A DNA stretch of 6,972 nt from an uncultured Prevotellaceae bacterium. Lineage in GTDB: Bacteria > Bacteroidota > Bacteroidia > Bacteroidales > Bacteroidaceae. The position numbers and the translations under genes were made by a program. Below are positions 5,122 through 6,972 of the stretch, one piece after another (position 1 is the first letter of the stretch; the number at the start of each line of letters is the position of its first letter). The stretch spans positions 1 through 6,972 of the forward strand of contig CAMWRK010000114.1 of assembly GCA_947176655.1 (NCBI GenBank). Direction: 5' to 3'. Under the pieces are notes generated by a model. That model worked only from the letters and a program-made list of their open reading frames with translations, had not been told where the DNA came from and ran no database searches.

Positions 5122-6285
5122 CTACACTACAGACACCTTGGCAGCAGCAGCCTTGCACCTCTCACGCAAGGCCTGCTGATCGGCATCGGGAGTATCCCAG
5201 CACACCACAACGCCCATGCGGCGACCGACATGAGCCTCCGGTTTGCCGAATATCCGCAGGTAGGTACGCGGTTCTGCGCATACATGTTCCATGCCTGTAT
5301 AGTCCGGGCACGATGTCTCTATGCCAGACAGGATAACGGCACTGGCTCCCTGACGCTCCATGGTAATTTCAGGAATCGGCAACCCAAGAACCGCACGGCA
5401 GTGCAACTCAAACTCGCTGAGATTCTGTGTCCCGGCAAGAGTTACCATACCGGTATCATGCGGACGTGGGGAGAGTTCGCTGAAGATAACGCCGTCCTTT
5501 TCGCTGACAAAGAACTCTACGCCCCATATACCGGCACCGGTCAATGCCTCCGTGACCTTGGCCGCCATTTCGCGGGCTGCATCCAGATGTTCCGGACGCA
5601 TACGGCGCGGCTGGAAACTTTCCTGATAATCGCCGCCCTTCTGTACATGCCCTATGGGAGGACAGAACAGTGTCGGGCCATCCTTTTGTGTAACTGTAAG
5701 CAAAGTTATCTCGTAATCGAAAGGAATGAACTGCTCCACAATAACTTCCATTATGTCACCCCTCGAACCTTCGCAGGCACATTCCCATGCAGCCGGCAGA
5801 TCTTCGGCACTGTCAACCTTGCTCTGGCCATGTCCGCTGGACGACATCAACGGTTTGACAATACACGGGAAACCTATCACCGCGGCAGCGGCAACAAGTT
5901 CGTCGTATGTCGTTGCATAACGGTAGTCTGCGGTCTTCAACCCCAATTCGGTATGTGCCAGTTCACGTATAGCCTTACGGTTCATCGTGAAGTTGACAGC
6001 ACGTGCACTTGGCACAACCTGTATGCCTTTCTGCTCACATTCGTATAGTTTCTCCGTGCGGATAGCCTCTATCTCTGGAACAATAATATCAGGACGAACC
6101 TCTCCGACAACCTTCATCAGTTCATCACCGTCCAGCATGTTGAACACGCGACGTTCGTCGGCCACCTGCATGGCAGGGGCATTGTCGTACTTGTCGCATG
6201 CCACCACGTACTGACCCTTTCTCTGGCACGCAATGACGAACTCTTTGCCGAGTTCGCCAGAACCAAGAAGCAAAATCTTTTTCAT
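5122..6285 (-). CDS. purT: Formate-dependent phosphoribosylglycinamide formyltransferase (GAR transformylase 2)
   Basis: Catalyses formate + ATP + GAR to formyl-GAR + ADP + Pi, the third step of purine synthesis without 10-formyl-tetrahydrofolate; cytoplasmic, ATP-grasp superfamily. At 387 aa it is near the usual 390. GSGELGKE at 8-15 with Glu11-Leu12 and Glu71 (VPEIEAI) match GAR-binding sites. Arg103, Lys144 and the loop SSGHGQ at 149-154 match ATP sites. Glu257 (GVEFF) and Glu270 (SELSPRPHDTG) are the Mg ligands, and Asp277, Lys348 and Arg355-Arg356 match the remaining GAR-binding residues. The odd residue is His152, where E. coli PurT, as I recall it, has Lys; the codon is CAT. The ATG at 6285 comes one base after the fhs stop, so the two genes are an operon joined by formate use. 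It ends in TAG, with the shared hairpin beyond. Confidence 0.95.
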   Translation of the reverse strand: MKKILLLGSGELGKEFVIACQRKGQYVVACDKYDNAPAMQVADERRVFNMLDGDELMKVVGEVRPDIIVPEIEAIRTEKLYECEQKGIQVVPSARAVNFTMNRKAIRELAHTELGLKTADYRYATTYDELVAAAAVIGFPCIVKPLMSSSGHGQSKVDSAEDLPAAWECACEGSRGDIMEVIVEQFIPFDYEITLLTVTQKDGPTLFCPPIGHVQKGGDYQESFQPRRMRPEHLDAAREMAAKVTEALTGAGIWGVEFFVSEKDGVIFSELSPRPHDTGMVTLAGTQNLSEFELHCRAVLGLPIPEITMERQGASAVILSGIETSCPDYTGMEHVCAEPRTYLRIFGKPEAHVGRRMGVVVCWDTPDADQQALRERCKAAAAKVSVV

Positions 6286-6286
6286 A

Positions 6287-6910
6287 TCAGCTCAATCCCT
6301 CTATTTCTCCATTTACAATATCTATCTTCTCGGCCTGCGGCACCTTGGGCAGTCCGGGCATACGCAATATCTCTCCTGCTATCAGCACGACAAACTCACT
6401 ACCTCTGTTTATGACAACATCACGTATTGCGATAGTAAATCCCTCTGGAACACCGTATGCCTTCTGGTCGGCAGAGAAAGAATACTGGGTCTTGGCTATG
6501 CAGATAGGATAATGTGTCAGACCCAGTTCCTCTATCTTCTGCAACATCTTCTTCGCCGCCGGCGTGAAGGAAACTCCACTGCCACCATACACTTTGGCAA
6601 CCACAGCCTTAGCCTTGGCCTCGATACTGTCCTCATCTGCATAGGCATAACACAAAGACTCGGATGGATGCTTGTCTATAGTTTCGGCAACAAGACGTGC
6701 CAGCTCCTCAGCACCGGCTCCGCCCTCGTTGAAGGCATTGTTCACGGCAAAGCCAATGCCCATTTCCGCACAATGTTCGCGGCAGAAAGCGATCTCTTCG
6801 TCCGTGTCAGAGGCGTAACGGTTGAAGCACACCACTACGGTCTGGCCGAAACCTTGCAGATTACGGATATGCCGGTCAAGATTCCTTACACCTTCTTTCA
6901 ACCCTTCCAT
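6287..6910 (-). CDS. fhs: Formate-tetrahydrofolate ligase, C-terminal part (frame open after an in-frame stop)
   Basis: Formate-tetrahydrofolate ligase makes 10-formyl-THF from formate, THF and ATP, feeding purine and one-carbon pathways. The 207 residues match the C-terminal third of the roughly 555-aa enzyme: VVVCFNRYASDTDEEI (25-40), NEGGAGAEELARLV (61-74), YGGSGVSFTPAAKK (108-121), CIAKTQYSFSADQ (137-149) and GEILRMPGLPKVP (179-191). The ATP-binding N-terminal part would lie beyond the right edge. The first Met here (6910) is an internal Met of the family (MEGLKEGVRNLDRHI), not a true start; six codons before it is TAG. Unless restart occurs, this fragment would not be made, and alone it could not be active. 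It is followed one base later by purT, which it probably precedes in an operon. The identity is firm; whether the gene is alive is open. Confidence 0.88.
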   Translation of the reverse strand: MEGLKEGVRNLDRHIRNLQGFGQTVVVCFNRYASDTDEEIAFCREHCAEMGIGFAVNNAFNEGGAGAEELARLVAETIDKHPSESLCYAYADEDSIEAKAKAVVAKVYGGSGVSFTPAAKKMLQKIEELGLTHYPICIAKTQYSFSADQKAYGVPEGFTIAIRDVVINRGSEFVVLIAGEILRMPGLPKVPQAEKIDIVNGEIEGLS

Positions 6911-6972
6911 ATTCGGTTCCTTGATAGCCTAGACGGGAACTCCACCGTGCATCTTCAGTCCCTGCGTTGGGG
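6911..6972 (-). pseudogene. fhs: fhs upstream segment carrying an in-frame TAG
   Basis: The same frame continues upstream with GLKMHGGVPV, TAG (6931-6929), then AIKEPN leading into MEGLKEG. Spacing to the family motif (ALKMHGGV..., then IKEPN) is kept, so this is a single-codon nonsense change, not a frameshift. The codons just before (reading PTQ) fit the usual AT-V/I-R poorly, which suggests either decay or poor sequence at the window edge. Confidence 0.6.

Noticed and set aside
5083..6048. A 321-codon open frame on the plus strand opposite purT
   Set aside because: It is antisense to a gene with every PurT motif in place, has no recognisable domain and is Cys/His/Arg-rich in a shadow-like way. 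It is a by-product of purT codon use.

Overview
The window looks like chromosomal DNA from a member of the Bacteroidales (Bacteroides/Prevotella-like). The evidence is the peptide deformylase, RuvX and YtxH/YqjE-type sequences, near absence of Shine-Dalgarno sites, AT-rich leaders, and two TAnnTTTG promoter elements typical of the Bacteroidota primary sigma factor. No tRNA, rRNA, CRISPR array, insertion sequence or phage module is visible. Every gene except the interrupted fhs at the right edge looks intact.

Left block, minus strand, read from 3631 down to 122: a SPOR-domain lipoprotein, ruvX (Holliday-junction resolvase-like/pre-16S rRNA nuclease), def (peptide deformylase) and a 642-residue exported TPR protein. 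Spacings are 2, 31 and 87 bases, so this is probably one operon driven from a promoter near 3721-3728. It mixes cell-envelope functions (SPOR, TPR) with rRNA maturation and N-terminal protein processing. Bases 1-121, downstream of the TPR gene, contain no feature I can support.

Middle block, plus strand, 3938-5067: four small genes run from a divergent promoter at 3846-3853. They encode a YtxH glycine-zipper membrane protein, a YqjE-like (holin superfamily III) two-helix membrane protein, an 87-residue basic protein and a 64-residue protein. The last three are joined by ATGA overlaps. The order resembles the enterobacterial yqjD-yqjE-yqjK cluster, and this is the most interesting unexplained system in the window. 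A long hairpin at 5043-5088 closes the block, with the last gene's stop codon in its loop.

Right block, minus strand, read from the right edge down to 5122: fhs (formate-tetrahydrofolate ligase, C-terminal part only) and purT (formate-dependent GAR transformylase), one base apart. Both enzymes activate formate with ATP for one-carbon and purine metabolism. The visible fhs frame is broken by a TAG at 6929-6931, close to the window edge, so either the gene is damaged or the sequence is wrong there. PurT has an unexpected His in its glycine-rich ATP loop.
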